A stretch of 64,000 nucleotides of DNA from Oegoconia quadripuncta (GCA_949316235.1 OX438747.1:25920618-25984617), one strand, 5' to 3'. Shown: positions 44,253-55,266, counted from the stretch's first letter. Program-made: numbers and translations. Notes: a model not told the origin generated them from the letters alone.

Positions 44253-44861
44253 ACCGCATCCGTGGCTCAATGTAAACAACATTCGACGACCTGTTTGGTG
44301 TAGTGGTTAGCAACTCTGCTACTATACCAAATGGTCGCGCGTTCGAATCCCGCTAGGGGCATATGTTTGTATGATGAATACGGACATGTGTACCCGAGTT
44401 ATGGATGTTTTCATTTATAACATGTATTTATTTACAAAAAAAAATGTATTTGTGTAGTTTATCAACCATCTGGTATCCATAACACAAGCCTAGATGCTTA
44501 CTGTGGACCTAGATGGCGCTGTGTGTTTGTGCAGACATTTATTATTATTATTTATTATTATTGGGTTTACGATTCGGAGATCGCGGGTTCGATCCCCAGC
44601 GGGGTATGTATTTAGTACTCGGTTTGGTTGGTGGTAGGGCATATTAAATGTCCGCCTGGCTAGCTACCACCATCTTATCTAAATCTGCCGCCAAACACCA
44701 ATGTTAATAGAATTGTTGTGTTCCGGTTGTCAAAGATAAGATAGCCAGTCCCCCAAATAAGATGGGGTTTCCGGGTCAGTACGCCACCACTTTCGGCCTC
44801 ATCTTCACTTAACATCAGGTGTGATTGAGGTCAAGTGCTAACCCGTTGTGCATAAAAAAAA
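44253..44861 (+). mobile_element. SINE-C interrupted by SINE-A
   Basis: The head 'ccgtggctcaatgtaaacaa' lies at 44260-44279, and the rest ('gggtttacgattcggag' onward) resumes at 44563 and runs to the A-tail at 44861. The two halves join to the normal SINE-C consensus. Confidence 0.85.
44285..44562 (+). mobile_element. SINE-A nested in SINE-C
   Basis: Full-length SINE-A with head 'gacgacctgtttggtgtag' and a (TTA)n tail at 44540-44562. ATT on both sides is compatible with a short target duplication. B-box has a C for G change ('gcgcgttcgaatcccgc'). Confidence 0.9.
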
Positions 44862-44979
44862 TAGGAGGTTAACACCAAGTCTCTATAGACCTAGGATCGT
44901 TTGTACGTTTGTACGTAACCTAGAAAGTTTTCTTTTTGTTGTTTTTTACAAAGTATTCCATTGTTATGCTCTTAAATTT

Positions 44980-45412
44980 ACATACATAAAGTCACGCCTG
45001 TTTTCCGTATTGGTAGGAAGAGACCACACACCTCTTTTGCTTCATTCACTCCCATAAAGTTGTTCATGCTAGTCGGTTTAGGGTACTCTTGACTTGGCCT
45101 TTCTTTAAGACGTCCCCGATTTGATCATGGTACGTTCGCCGTGGTCTTCCCCTACCAACACTACTATCCACATTCGCATCGTATATCTCTTTCGTTAGTT
45201 TACTTACATTCATCCTCTCCACATGTCCAAACCATCTCAGCATACCTTTTTCAATCTTTGTTACTACGTCTTCTATCACAGTGCACTGCACTTTCACACT
45301 GGTACGTTTACTCTTTCAATACTTGCAGACAACTGTCCATGAATAAGTTAAACAGTCAAGGAGACGCAACACAACCCTGTCTAACACCTTTATTAATATC
45401 TCTAACCGTTTA
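44980..45412 (-). pseudogene. RTE-clade LINE, internally deleted
   Basis: Minus strand: TVRDINKGVRQGCVASP then a stop and [15 protein letters not shown] (RT motif B region), followed directly by [33 protein letters not shown] and [16 protein letters not shown], then after a frame break NNFMGVNEAKEVC. In intact RTE elements several hundred residues including the catalytic YADD lie between the two parts, so a deletion fused them. This is the RTE type whose ORF ends in an EAKEVC...D...W motif. Confidence 0.75.
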
Positions 45413-45501
45413 GATATAACTAGTTTCTGGGCGCGGCTTCGCTCGTCTGGTATTGTTTATGACTGACCCGAACTACTTGACATTGTATATCGTATCATTA
45501 C

Positions 45502-45734
45502 TTAAAAATAAATATTTGGTGCACTTACACCAATCGTCTAGTCCCAAATTAAGCAAAGCTTGTGCTATGGATACTAGATAACGGAAAAACATACATAAAT
45601 ATTTATGAAAACATCCATGACTCGGGAAGAAATGTTCGTATTCATCATACAAACATTTACCCCTCGCGGGATTCGAACCCGCAACCGTTGGTTTTGCTGA
45701 CAGGGTCATTATCCACTACACCAATCGCTCGTCG
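45502..45734 (-). mobile_element. SINE-B, full-length
   Basis: Complete minus-strand copy with head 'accaatcgctcgtcg' and intact B-box complement 'gcgggattcgaacccgc' at about 45666. Best SINE-B copy in the window. Confidence 0.9.
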
Positions 45735-45989
45735 AACTTGTATGCATAAAGTAGCTTTCTAAAATAAGAAAAACCATTTTGAAATCAGTTCAACTGTTTT
45801 GGCACTATATGTACAATGCCACAGACAGACATAGTATTTAAACGGATAAGACCCGGATTTTAGTGTCTGGGTTTAATACGACAAATCTGTCTCGTCACCT
45901 CAGCAGAATCCTTAACCATTGTGTTGAGATGGTATAACGTTTATAATATAAACGGTGGCGGAATTTCCACCAGTTTAGTTTAGTTTAAC

Positions 45990-46235
45990 GAGGGTGTTGG
46001 TGCGTAATTGAGCGCGTCGCTTTTTGCCGCATGCGCTGCGTTTTTCCAATAATTAATTGTGTTATTTATTGGCACTTAGCGAAAGTCTTGCCTCAGCGCG
46101 CATGCGCAGCGCGGACTGGTGCCAGAACTACTCAACTGTGACCGAGAATGTAGTATAGAAATGTCATCATTAGCATTCAGCGCTAATGGTTGTAGTATAA
46201 TTAATTTTGTGGTAGATCAGCTCGTCTCTTCCCAT
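45990..46235. promoter_or_regulatory. Candidate regulatory block with NRF-1 site
   Basis: A perfect 12-base NRF-1/Ewg consensus CGCGCATGCGCA at 46097-46108 and a second CGCATGCGC at about 46029, with TAATTAATTG and TTATTTATTGG between them. NRF-1 sites are usually near promoters. Unique sequence. Confidence 0.4.
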
Positions 46236-46881
46236 GGGTGTATCGTAATGTGGAGGCTAAAAGATTCATACAGAGAAATAAGGGCGATGATAAGCCTGCC
46301 ATTATAAAAGCCTTGAAAAGACCTGTCTGTCAGTGGACCGTACCATATACCCTAAGTTGATGGTGTTAAGAGCTTTGGTCATTCCCATATAATGACTAAA
46401 CTTGCAATAGATTCGTATATTTTTTATAAATATAAAGGACACGTGTGACTAACGGCCACAGGTAGAGGTGTAAATTTTTGTTTAACGGGTTGAAGTAGCA
46501 TTTGCAAAAAAGTTAATCATGGAATGACTTGACTTGAATAATTGACAAACTATTAAGCACACTTTCGCTATAAATAATGTTATACTATTTTCATAAGGCG
46601 GTCAACGACAATGAAACCGCCTCCATAATTCAATCTAAACAATAACAAAATATAAATGATACAAAATACATGATCTCGCATTTTGATATGAAATCCTGAC
46701 TCGACATTTTTGACGATCCCATACACAATTTCCAAAAATAAAATACTTAACTGCTGAATCCAGAATCCGACTGTAACGAAATAATAAACGTAATTAATTT
46801 ACAATAGGTACTCCAACATTGCAATATTACCCTCCTCTAATGAGCACAACATCTTTTAGATGGACATTTGCAGAAACTGGT
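46236..46881. other. No feature seen
   Basis: Nothing recognised. Confidence 0.3.
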
Positions 46882-47098
46882 GAGTAGCACTTGGCCTCAA
46901 TCACACCTGATGTTAAGTGAAGATGAGGGCGAAGGTGGAAGCATACTGACCCGGAAGCCCAAATATTTGGGGAACTGGCTATCTTATCTCTGACAACCGG
47001 AACACAGCAATGCTAATAACATTGCTGTTTTGCGGCAGATTTAGATAAGATGGTGGTAGCTAGCCAGGCGGAAATTTAAAATGCCCTACCACCAACCA
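46882..47098 (-). mobile_element. SINE-C, both ends shortened
   Basis: Body from 'cacttggcctcaatcacacc' to 'gccctaccaccaacca'; A-tail and tRNA-like head are missing. Confidence 0.8.
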
Positions 47099-47284
47099 TC
47101 TTTAATAATTGTAATATAATATAAGGAATTGTGTTTCTAAAATATGTTAGTCTAATATCAATGTGTAATATTATATGATGTTGATGTTCCGAATAAATAA
47201 GAAGTAGGTAGGTATATAGGCGAGGGGTAATGAATGACGGACATTTTCGCTTTTACATAGAAAACTCTTGCTCAGAGCGGGTTG

Positions 47285-47853
47285 GTCAGGGTGTAGAGTG
47301 TCTCTTAGGAATGAATTTAAAGAAATTAATATATTAGCATTAGCATCGCAATATATTTACGAAACTTAATGTATGTAAGAAAAAATATAGAATCGTTTAA
47401 GAAAAATAGTGATATACATAATGCTAATACCAGATATAAAAATAAACTTGCTGTTCATGCCAGCCGTTTACACAAAGTCACTAAGTCATTTAAGGGGCAA
47501 TGTATACGCTTTTATAATAAGGTTCCAGTGGACATTCAAAATTTACCTTTAAATAAATTCAAAACCATCATAAAACAGACATTATTTACCAAAGGCTATT
47601 ATAAAATTTCTGACCATCTCGATGATAAGCAAGCATGGACATAGACCGCTCGGCGATATTCAGCCTAATTATACAATATAATATAATTGTAACCCAAACT
47701 TATTTAAAAGAGCAACCCTTGAGTTTCTTGCTCGCTCTTCTCTGGGGAATCTGCTTTGCGAATGAGCAATAATGTCAATAATTTTAATATTAAGATAAAA
47801 ATGTGACGTTTTCAAGTGATAATCTTTATCCTACGAAATAAATATTTTTTTGA
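47285..47853 (+). pseudogene. Jockey-like LINE ORF C-terminus and 3' UTR
   Basis: Frames read EFKEINILALASQYIYE, then after a 1-base loss near 47366 MYVRKNIESFKKNSDIHN, LHKVTKSFKGQCIRFYNK and VPVDIQNLPLNKFK, ending at 47644. A 3' UTR follows ('cttgctcgctcttctctggg') ending in GACTTT repeats at 47838-47853. It is the region after the RT thumb in many lepidopteran LINEs; the RT itself is missing. Confidence 0.75.
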
Positions 47854-48104
47854 CTTTGACTTTGTAGGTTAATTTGGATTCTTTTTTTTCCTATAGGTAA
47901 TGCATACACAACTATCCGCTTGGGCATTCCAATAAAGGGCTAATTTTACTAACTGCCTATGGCACATATATTAAACATTTTTGTGACATAAAGTTTGACT
48001 CAACGTAGGTATTACGAATTGTTAGTTAATTAACAGGCGTTCATTTCAAAAAGGAATAATCTCCTGTGGGCGAAAGAATTTATACGACTGATAAACAAAT
48101 TATA

Positions 48105-48632
48105 TTTTTACCTATGAAATTGGAGTTTTTTTTCTTCGTTAATCATATGTACCAATTCCTGCGATTTTCAAAGCTACATCCAAATTTGTTATTTCTTTGG
48201 AAAATGGAATATTATTTCAAGGTTTCACATGAAATATTTTTAAATTTTTATCAATGTAAATTACATAATAAAAAAAAATTAACAGAGCTCTTTTCATGTG
48301 CTTGCTTCCTATAATCTTTTCTTAGATTCGCTGAAACTTTAATAAAGCGGTTACTTTTAAAAATTAACGCTGCCTATATTTAACTTAATGTTATCCGATA
48401 ACACACACAAAGTTTAGATAAATTTGGATTTGCCGTTCCCAAAAAAAAATCACATTTTATATTTTTTTTTATATTCATATTTTATTATAAGAAATAAGAT
48501 CTAAGTATGATACTACTGTATTCTCGCAAATAAACGATTTATCTTATCTATAATCAAAAATGTTTGTATGGAGAAAACAGTCTGAATGAAATTCTTCATA
48601 CAAAACGCCAATTTCATAGGTAAGGACCTAAT
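48105..48632. mobile_element. MITE-G, copy 3, with insertion
   Basis: Ends 'acctatgaaattggag' and 'ccaatttcataggtaagg' form inverted repeats. The interior matches copy 4 except for a 99-bp insertion at 48453-48551. Confidence 0.85.
48453..48551 (+). mobile_element. Truncated LINE 3' end inside MITE-G
   Basis: Ends 'aataaacgatttatcttatc', like the LINE tails with TATC repeats. AATCA flanks it on both sides (48448-48452, 48552-48556), where intact MITE-G has a single AATCA. Confidence 0.65.
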
Positions 48633-49389
48633 ACAACGAGATTCAAGAATAACGTAAAAACTAATACAGGTGAGTGTTGGCTTATTCTAAAGAATGGAAC
48701 CGTTCTGTACAGTCGTACTATTTTACCTCTACAATCTTCTCAAAGACCACCAAAAGTGTATAACGGACACATATTTTTGCCCACATCCTGTGTTGCAACT
48801 TGAAACCTGTTTCAAATCACGTGTGCGAAATTTAATGTAGGTACCTGTCTAACTTAAGCACGTAAATTTGGCCGAGTGGTCGTGGAATACTTTCTACTCA
48901 CTTTCTTACCAATTATATTATACGCATACCTACGAGTTGCAAATGTTGAACTGGATGAGGGAGAGAGATGTAGTGGGTGAAGACATTATCTTAGATATAT
49001 TATCCATCTGTAAATCTACATACAGACATATAAAACCACATCCGCACTAGGCTAAGCCTGTATCGTAGATGCCAAACTATCCATAATAGAGAATCAATTT
49101 TACTGGCCAAATAATTAGGGAAGTAGACATGCACGCAGAGCATAAAGATAATAGAACTGGTAGGTATTAGTTTGTTGGAATTTTACAGATTCCGCATGTG
49201 TATGTGTATATATGTGGATGTAAGGGTATTTATTTAAGAGACTAACCAACGGCGATTCGTTGTTCTTAACAAAAAACATTGAGAAGATACATAATGTACA
49301 GCTATTACAGGCTTCTAGATATTAACGAAAAAGAAAGTTAACAGATATGTTCCCATATTACATGTGTAAGCGGGTGTATGTGTCTAATA
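48633..49389. other. No feature seen
   Basis: Unassigned AT-rich DNA. Confidence 0.3.
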
Positions 49390-49830
49390 GAGGATATGTA
49401 TGTATATAAATAAGGTGAAAGCCTATTCCCGTAGGGGTAGGCTGTGAGGCCACAGACTTCCACTTCCTACAATCGTGATACACCTCTTTCGCTTCTATCA
49501 AGTTCCAAATCATACGTTTATCAGGATAGTGGTGCATCGGCTCCATAATTCACCATACAAGGCTGTTTTACATGAGTAATGGTAGCAGGGTGGTTATTTA
49601 AGCGGTAGCATCTGCATTTCTTTTAAATGATATCCTAGACTGGAGGGTCATTTTAGAGAACTGCGGTTGGTATGGTTTGAATTGAGTCATGTATGAATAA
49701 CTATGATGGCGACTGTAATCTCGCCGTCATCTTCCCATCAAACAGTGTATCCACATTCGCCGTATACTAAGCATCTCTTCCGTTAGTCTTCATTCATCCT
49801 TTACACATGTCCAAACTATCTAACAATACA
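49390..49830 (-). pseudogene. RTE-clade LINE C-terminus, split
   Basis: The minus strand at 49540-49410 reads IWNLIEAKEVYHDCRKWKSV, the typical EAKEVC-D-KW-SV end of RTE ORFs. 49830-49720 corresponds to the LRWFGHV...LT-IY-ANVD region but is frame-broken. The repeat K element at 49556-49718 lies between them. Confidence 0.6.
49556..49718. mobile_element. Foldback repeat K, copy 2
   Basis: 'accatacaaggctgttttac' to the complement of 'ttacagtcgccatcatag'. It sits between two parts of an RTE fragment. Confidence 0.45.
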
Positions 49831-49929
49831 TCTATGCAATTACACTATTAGGTTCCTGCTATAATATATATATACGCTAACAGATACGACAGGTTTCCAA
49901 ACACGCTACGTGTTGAAAGGTGATTGACT

Positions 49930-50260
49930 TACCGACTGATATGATCAGGCTTCAGGCCCGGGGTGTTGCAGTGGCGGAACAGTATCACAGCACTCGCGGG
50001 CAGATAGTTAGGCTATATCACTGGGAGCACTCACTGGCACAGTCACAGAGGGTCGCCGGTCGCCGGCCGCGGTGATCAGATGACCAGATAACTCGCTGAT
50101 ACGCGTGTATCCGATGCGGAGCGCGCGGGAGCACTGCTGCGGCGCGGGCGCGGGTGGTGGGGCGGCGGCCTGTGATTGGTCCCTGGGGCAGGGGGCGGGG
50201 CCAGCCTGCCCTCCTGGTCGTGCTCGGAAAATGCCTTTTCCAACTCGTCACGTGTAGAGT
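49930..50260. promoter_or_regulatory. GC-rich unique block
   Basis: Strongly GC-rich with GGGGCGGGGCC (Sp1/KLF type) at about 50196 and an inverted CCAAT box 'gtgattggt' at about 50172. Promoter-like composition; no exon identified. Confidence 0.35.
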
Positions 50261-50927
50261 CGTCGTAGAACTGAGTGAATACAAAGTGGGTGTCGTTCGC
50301 TTTGGAATGTCTATTCGTTCTGATGGCTTACATAACTTGGCATCCTAATGTCGCGCAATTGCTTGGAATTCATTTTCGACTGACGTTAGGTGAATCTGTG
50401 ATGTCTGTTAGTCTTATTATCCGAAATCTTCAGTTTTGGATCTACCTCTTCAACTATTCGTTGTTATAAATGTAGATCATAGGACTTGTAAATTACTTAA
50501 GTATCGTTAGAATTTTCCGAAATCACTTAAAATATTTTTAAGGAAAATTAAAAATTATGAAAATATTCAATGATCCACTTGCAATATATGTCTGGGCACT
50601 AATTTGTATGCAGTTGCCATTGATTGTTGCGGGCGGTGGGCGGCGCGGGGCGATACAGGGCGCGGGGGGAGGGCATGGCGCCGGACGATTTATGGCGGGG
50701 TTAGTTTTCGGCCCTAATGGGATTACTGCTCGCCTTTTGTTTATTGAGTCATTGAGAGGGGCGAGGGGGGCGAGTGAACCTAGTCGCCCCGTCGAGACCT
50801 TGCAACACTCACAGCTCTGCTGCTTTCCTTATAAACAGCCCTGAGGTGCATATAAAGAAGTTTTTCGAAATAGTGGGGATCCCAGCCTTCCCAAGCGCAG
50901 TAGCTTGGGGATATTTATTACCTATAT
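50261..50927. other. Unique stretch with G-rich patch
   Basis: G-rich unique patch at 50620-50800. No gene recognised. Confidence 0.3.
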
Positions 50928-51226
50928 TTATGCACAACGGGTTAGCACTTGATCTCAATCACACGTATCTTAAAGTGAAGATGAGGCCACAGATGGAAGT
51001 GTGCTTATTGGGGGGCGACTATCTTATCTCTGACAACAAGAACACAACAATGCTATCAACATTGCTGCTTGACGACGGACTTAGAAAGATGGTGGTATCT
51101 GGCTAAGGTGACCAATTTTTTAAAATGCCTTACCACGGTTTAAAATATTACCCCACTGAGAATCAAACCCTGAACCTACGTTCTCTAAACTGAATAATGT
51201 TTATATTGAGTAACGGCTCGAGTCGG
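50928..51226 (-). mobile_element. SINE-C, diverged
   Basis: Recognisable along its full length, but the B-box is mutated ('gagaatcaaaccctgaac'). One of the oldest copies. Confidence 0.75.
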
Positions 51227-51374
51227 TAGTGGTTTTTCGGAAATCTCCCTGCGCGACATTAACGGCGCTCCCAACCACGTGCGCAACAGCACCATTCGAT
51301 GAATCCTCCGCTTCGAGTAGAGACCGCATTCAGTACCCAGGAAGACCATCAAAATTAAAATCTATCTGCGGACT

Positions 51375-51615
51375 ACTATGCTATAGTTAATATACCGAAC
51401 ATGCGCACTAAAAGGTTCGATTCTTCATTCATAATGTGAACAGCCAAGGCATGGAACTCCCTTCCGGCGTCAGTTTTTCCTGAATCCTACAACCCTAGGA
51501 TCTTTAAGTACAGGGTGAACAGGCATCAACTGGGATCATGTGCTTTATTGTCGATCACTTCGCTACTGTCCATCAGGTGAGATTGTTGTCAAACGTGTCC
51601 AGTTACTCATAAAAA
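51375..51615 (+). pseudogene. LINE-E ORF C-terminus
   Basis: 'accgaacatgcgcactaaaa' onward encodes the IPN-RTKRFDSSFI and TAKAWNSLPASVFPESYN segments, with a TGA in place of a sense codon between them, then UTR and A-tail at 51608. Confidence 0.75.
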
Positions 51616-51772
51616 AAACAAGCATTTATTTACATTCCATTCCAATACCTTTAAACTTACAAGCTATAGTCAATGTTCTTAAACCGCCATAAGCGTCCAG
51701 CAACGCCTTCGTGACTACTATGTAATGCTGGGTTATAGCTAGCCTCTTTAGTTAGGTGGAATATAATGCTCT

Positions 51773-51900
51773 CATCATCATCATATCAGCGAACAGGACG
51801 TGCTTGGAAGCGGCTTGCATTCAGCGACGTTCCGCGACCTTTATCAGGTCATCTGGTTGAAACTCGTGATAGCTTCCGTACTTTTAAGTCTTTCTGCCAT
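51773..51900 (-). mobile_element. RTE-like LINE 3' end
   Basis: The complement encodes DDLIKVAERR, a stop, then MQAAS, matching the W-DDL-KVAG-RWMQ-A end of RTE ORFs, followed by ATGATGATG. Decayed. Confidence 0.55.
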
Positions 51901-52164
51901 TCGTTTTACGGGCATTACTGCACTAAGTAGATTAGCTCCTTACCAATAACTCTCTGCGCTCCTTTACCTTTTTTTCCCCTTCTTTAAACCTCTTTTTCTT
52001 CTTTTCTTAAATAAATTTGGAACCGAAGGTAAAGTAGTCTTTTCTCGGGACCCGCGTACTTTCATCAGTATAGGCAACAATAAGCTGTACCGCTATTGAT
52101 CTTAGCTATACAGAAGTAGCAGGTATATTGAGGCATTAAAGTGTTTAGTATGAAGCCGCCACCA

Positions 52165-52640
52165 TGTCAGTCCGTCTCCAAAATCGAAACTCGAAGCCCA
52201 TCCAACCGCAGCGAGATGTAAGACAGGGGGATGTCAAATCCCCGAAACTCCCCGACTCGGCATCAATATCAACGGCGACTGCATCACAAACTTTCGATTT
52301 GCCGATATCGTAATCATGGCTGAGACCCTGGAGGACCTCGGCTAAATGCTCGATGACCTCAATAGAGTCTCCTAAGGAGTGGGTTTTAAAATGAATATGC
52401 ACAAGACAAAGACCGTGATGAATGCCCATATTGTACCCACCCCTCTGAAGATAGGAGACATTGCCCTCGAAGTTGTCGACGAGTACGTACTATATCTGGG
52501 ACAAACAGTTTAATTAGGTAACTCCTACTTCGAAAAGGAGGTCATCTGTCCATGTACCACGTTACGCTTGTCCAACTCTAACTCTTACCCATATCATAAA
52601 ATCCTGCAAAAAGCTATGAAAATGCTAGAATTTTTGATTA
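52165..52640 (+). pseudogene. RTE-clade LINE reverse transcriptase core, decayed
   Basis: Plus strand: DVRQGDVKSPKL (RT motif B), a deletion, then GININGDCITNFRFADIVIM followed by AETLEDLG (catalytic FADD has lost one D codon), MLDDLNRVS, KMNMHKTKTVMNAHIVPTPL, IGDIALEVVDEYVLYLGQTV and LGNSYFEKE. At least three in-frame stops. Same element type as 62374-62670, which covers the next portion. Confidence 0.8.
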
Positions 52641-52789
52641 TGGGTTTGCCAATTTTTCTATACATGGTATGATGTGTATGGTATGGTGTGATGACGCTTC
52701 TCAAGTTTTGTACCTGTTATATTATGGTGAGACGTCAACTGGCATTAGTCCCACGGACATTTCGCAAAGCGCGCCATCATTTAGTTCGC

Positions 52790-52944
52790 CGCATTGAGCT
52801 ACTTCCGGCTGCTCTATACAGAGCTAGACCGAGATCATAAAGGGATTATACAGAGCCGAATGTAAACAAAAGGCGTAGCTGGCGGCGCGCCGGTCACACT
52901 CACAGTTCCACGAAAGCATTAATCCGTTTATCTATTTGTTGCAG
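52790..52944. promoter_or_regulatory. GC-rich patch and candidate splice acceptor
   Basis: GC-rich unique DNA (52870-52900), then 'gcattaatccg' (Otd/Bcd-like TAATCC) and a pyrimidine-rich 'tctatttgttgcag' ending at 52944, a good 3' splice site. Confidence 0.3.
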
Positions 52945-53170
52945 ACAATGAGGTCTAGAAGTCTGTTATATTATGCGAAGGTTTTTAATGGTATTTGTGT
53001 TTTATGGCGCAGTATGCGGTGAGTGTCGCTATCTTGCACCGAGCTACGCACAAAAACGGCCGGTGTTTTATGAATGTAGTTGTTTTCCCACAATTTTGTC
53101 AGTGGGTGATTTTATTGTGAACGAGCTATGCCACAAATGTACAAAGCTAACCTTGGAGCCATGCTGCTGA
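52945..53170 (+). CDS. Candidate exon encoding a signal-peptide-like sequence
   Basis: A splice-acceptor-like TTTGTTGCAG ends at 52944 and a strong donor GTGAGT begins at 53019, defining a 74-bp exon. It holds two ATGs: one at 52948 in good context (ACAATGA), and one at 52973 starting MRRFLMVFVFYGAVCG, which looks like a signal peptide (two arginines then a hydrophobic core). Without splicing, the second frame continues to 65 residues with seven cysteines and stops at 53168-53170. No family recognised, no repeat match. Either a real small exon, a short secreted cysteine-rich peptide, or chance. Confidence 0.3.
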
Positions 53171-53267
53171 AGTTTTAACGTAGGTGCTTTACTTGTAATT
53201 TACTTGCTGTTACCCGATAATTCGTTCATACCAAATATTTAATTAAAACCGGTCCAGAAAAAAAATT

Positions 53268-53368
53268 TGCTTATACTAATCTGTCTACAAACCAAACTTT
53301 ATCCAATTTCAGCCATTTAGGCGTGAAGAGGTAACAAATAAACTTTCGCATTTATAATATTAGGTAGG
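53268..53368 (-). mobile_element. Helitron-like element F, 5' fragment
   Basis: The complement begins 'ctaatattataaatgcgaaa' and stays recognisable for about 90 bp, then is lost. Confidence 0.55.
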
Positions 53369-53588
53369 ACTAGTTATAGGATTTATATTCTTAATGCAGA
53401 TTGTAAGTAGGTACATCAGGTTGTGATAATAAATGATTTACATATTCTAACTTCCCTTCTTATTGTAGGTAAAACTTATATAATATTACAAGCTGGTCAA
53501 AAACGCAGTTCAAAGAAATATTAAATATCCTAAAAAACTAATACTCAATGAAAAAAACTACACAGTTCTAATCCACTAACAATTCTTA

Positions 53589-53929
53589 GGCCCGTATTAA
53601 AAAAATAAACCAGTCGCAAGATTGAGAACAGTCTTGGGACCGGCCACAAGTAAACGTGTTGATTAGGTAATAAACCGAACTTGAGGCCTGAAAAGCACGT
53701 GCTTACTGAAGCAGTACTCACTTGCGAGTTTGACGTATTAATAAACGGAACTCAAGACTATCATTCATTCGCCGCCGAGGCGAATATTTGAGAAGTGATC
53801 TCAGCTGAGTAGACCTCAAGATTGGTTTATAAATTAGCACGGAGCTTGAGATAGCGTCAACTTCTTAAGACGCATCTCAGGTGATACAGCCTCAAGACTT
53901 GTATTGAGATTGGTTTATTAATACGGGCC
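53589..53929. mobile_element. 341-bp MITE N with TTA target duplication
   Basis: Ends 'ggcccgtattaa' and the complement 'ttaatacgggcc' are inverted; TTA lies on both sides (53586-53588, 53930-53932). End sequence and duplication match the 145-bp MITE at 22794, so both probably depended on the same PIF/Harbinger-like transposase. No coding capacity. Confidence 0.7.
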
Positions 53930-54136
53930 TTAGAGCACGAATCGTCGTCGATACCAGACCAAACCAACTGTGTTAACAGCTAGATGTCTTCGAAACGAAT
54001 TTCCATCTTAAATATAAAAAAATTAAAATGTAGAAATCCTCCGAAAACCTATGATACATCCCAAACCACAAAAAAGTGTGTCAAAAGTTGAATATCTTCG
54101 AAACTCCTTTACATAGTAATTTCAGAAATATACAGA

Positions 54137-54432
54137 ACCGCCTTCATGGCTCAATGTAAACAACATAAAGTTTAAGAATCGGAGGTCGCGGGTTCGATCC
54201 CCAGCGGGGTACATAGTATTCGGTTTGGTTGGTGGTAGGGCACTCTAAATGTCCGCCTGGTTAGCTACCACCATCTTATCTAAGTCTGCCGCCAAACACC
54301 AATGTTAATAGCATTGTTGTGTTCCGGTTATAAGATGGCTTTTCGGGTCAGTACGCTCCACCTTCGGCCTCATCTTCACTTAACATCAGGTATGATTGAG
54401 GTCAAGTGCTAAACCGTTGTGCATAAAAAAAA
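54137..54432 (+). mobile_element. SINE-C, left arm of the inverted duplication
   Basis: Full tRNA-like head with B-box 'gggttcgatccccagc', body deletion near 54335, A-tail at 54425. Confidence 0.85.
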
Positions 54433-54545
54433 GAAACTTATTTCACTTGATTCTGTGATGAAAATTAAAAATTACTGTAACTTAATTGACCGCACTAAAG
54501 TTTTCTACTAGCCAAGTTAAGTAATGTCTGGCGCGATCACTCAAT

Positions 54546-54660
54546 CTGACACTAACCACCAATCCACACTGGGTCAGCGTGGTAGATTATGGCCCATACC
54601 CTCTCCCAGTGAGAGGAGGCTGTGCTCCAAACAGTGGGGACGTGTAAGGCTGTTGATAAC
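54546..54660 (+). mobile_element. SINE-J, 3' fragment
   Basis: 'ccaatccacactgggtcagc' to 'gtgtaaggctgttgataac', the widespread lepidopteran SINE end. Confidence 0.65.
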
Positions 54661-54671
54661 GAAGTTTTTAT

Positions 54672-54840
54672 AAACAAAAACGGTAAAATATTTAGCATTT
54701 TGTGGGAGCCATGTCGGATTTTTTTACCGTAAAATGTATCCCATAACACTCTGGAGACCTGACGAATCTGACGACACCTTGTATTTCAAAATCAGTCGTG
54801 TGGACTGCAGGAGGTAATATAGAAATGTACATACAAGAAA
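54672..54840 (+). repeat. Repeat L, partial
   Basis: 'gagccatgtcggattttttt' and 'ggaggtaatatagaaatgta' match repeat L; the CCCGACTG terminus is lost. Confidence 0.5.
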
Positions 54841-54963
54841 CAAATAAAAAAAAATTAATTTGTTTATTTCTATGTATATATGTAGTGTAATAAATGTAGA
54901 TTTCTATGACAAATTCCTTAGGATAAAACGCCTACCACCGACTAAAGAGTTACCAACATTTAA

Positions 54964-55266
54964 ACAACGGGTTAGCACTTGACCTCAATCACACCTAATA
55001 TTAAATGAAGATTAGGCCGAAGGTGAGAGCGTACTGACCCGGAAACCCCTTCTTATTCGGGGGACTGGCTATCTTATCTCTGACAACTAGAACACAACAA
55101 TGCAATTAACATTGCTGTTTGGCGGCAGACTTAGATAAGATGGCCAGGCGGACATTTAAATATCACCAACCAAACCAGGTACTAAAGATGCACCCCCCTG
55201 GGCATTGAATCCGCGACCTACGAATCGTAAACCCTATGTTGTTTACATTGAGCCACGGAGGCGGTT
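54964..55266 (-). mobile_element. SINE-C, right arm of the inverted duplication
   Basis: Minus-strand copy with head 'gagccacggaggcggt'. The B-box is mutated ('gcattgaatccgcg'), and about 20 bp of body are deleted near 55141. Confidence 0.8.
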
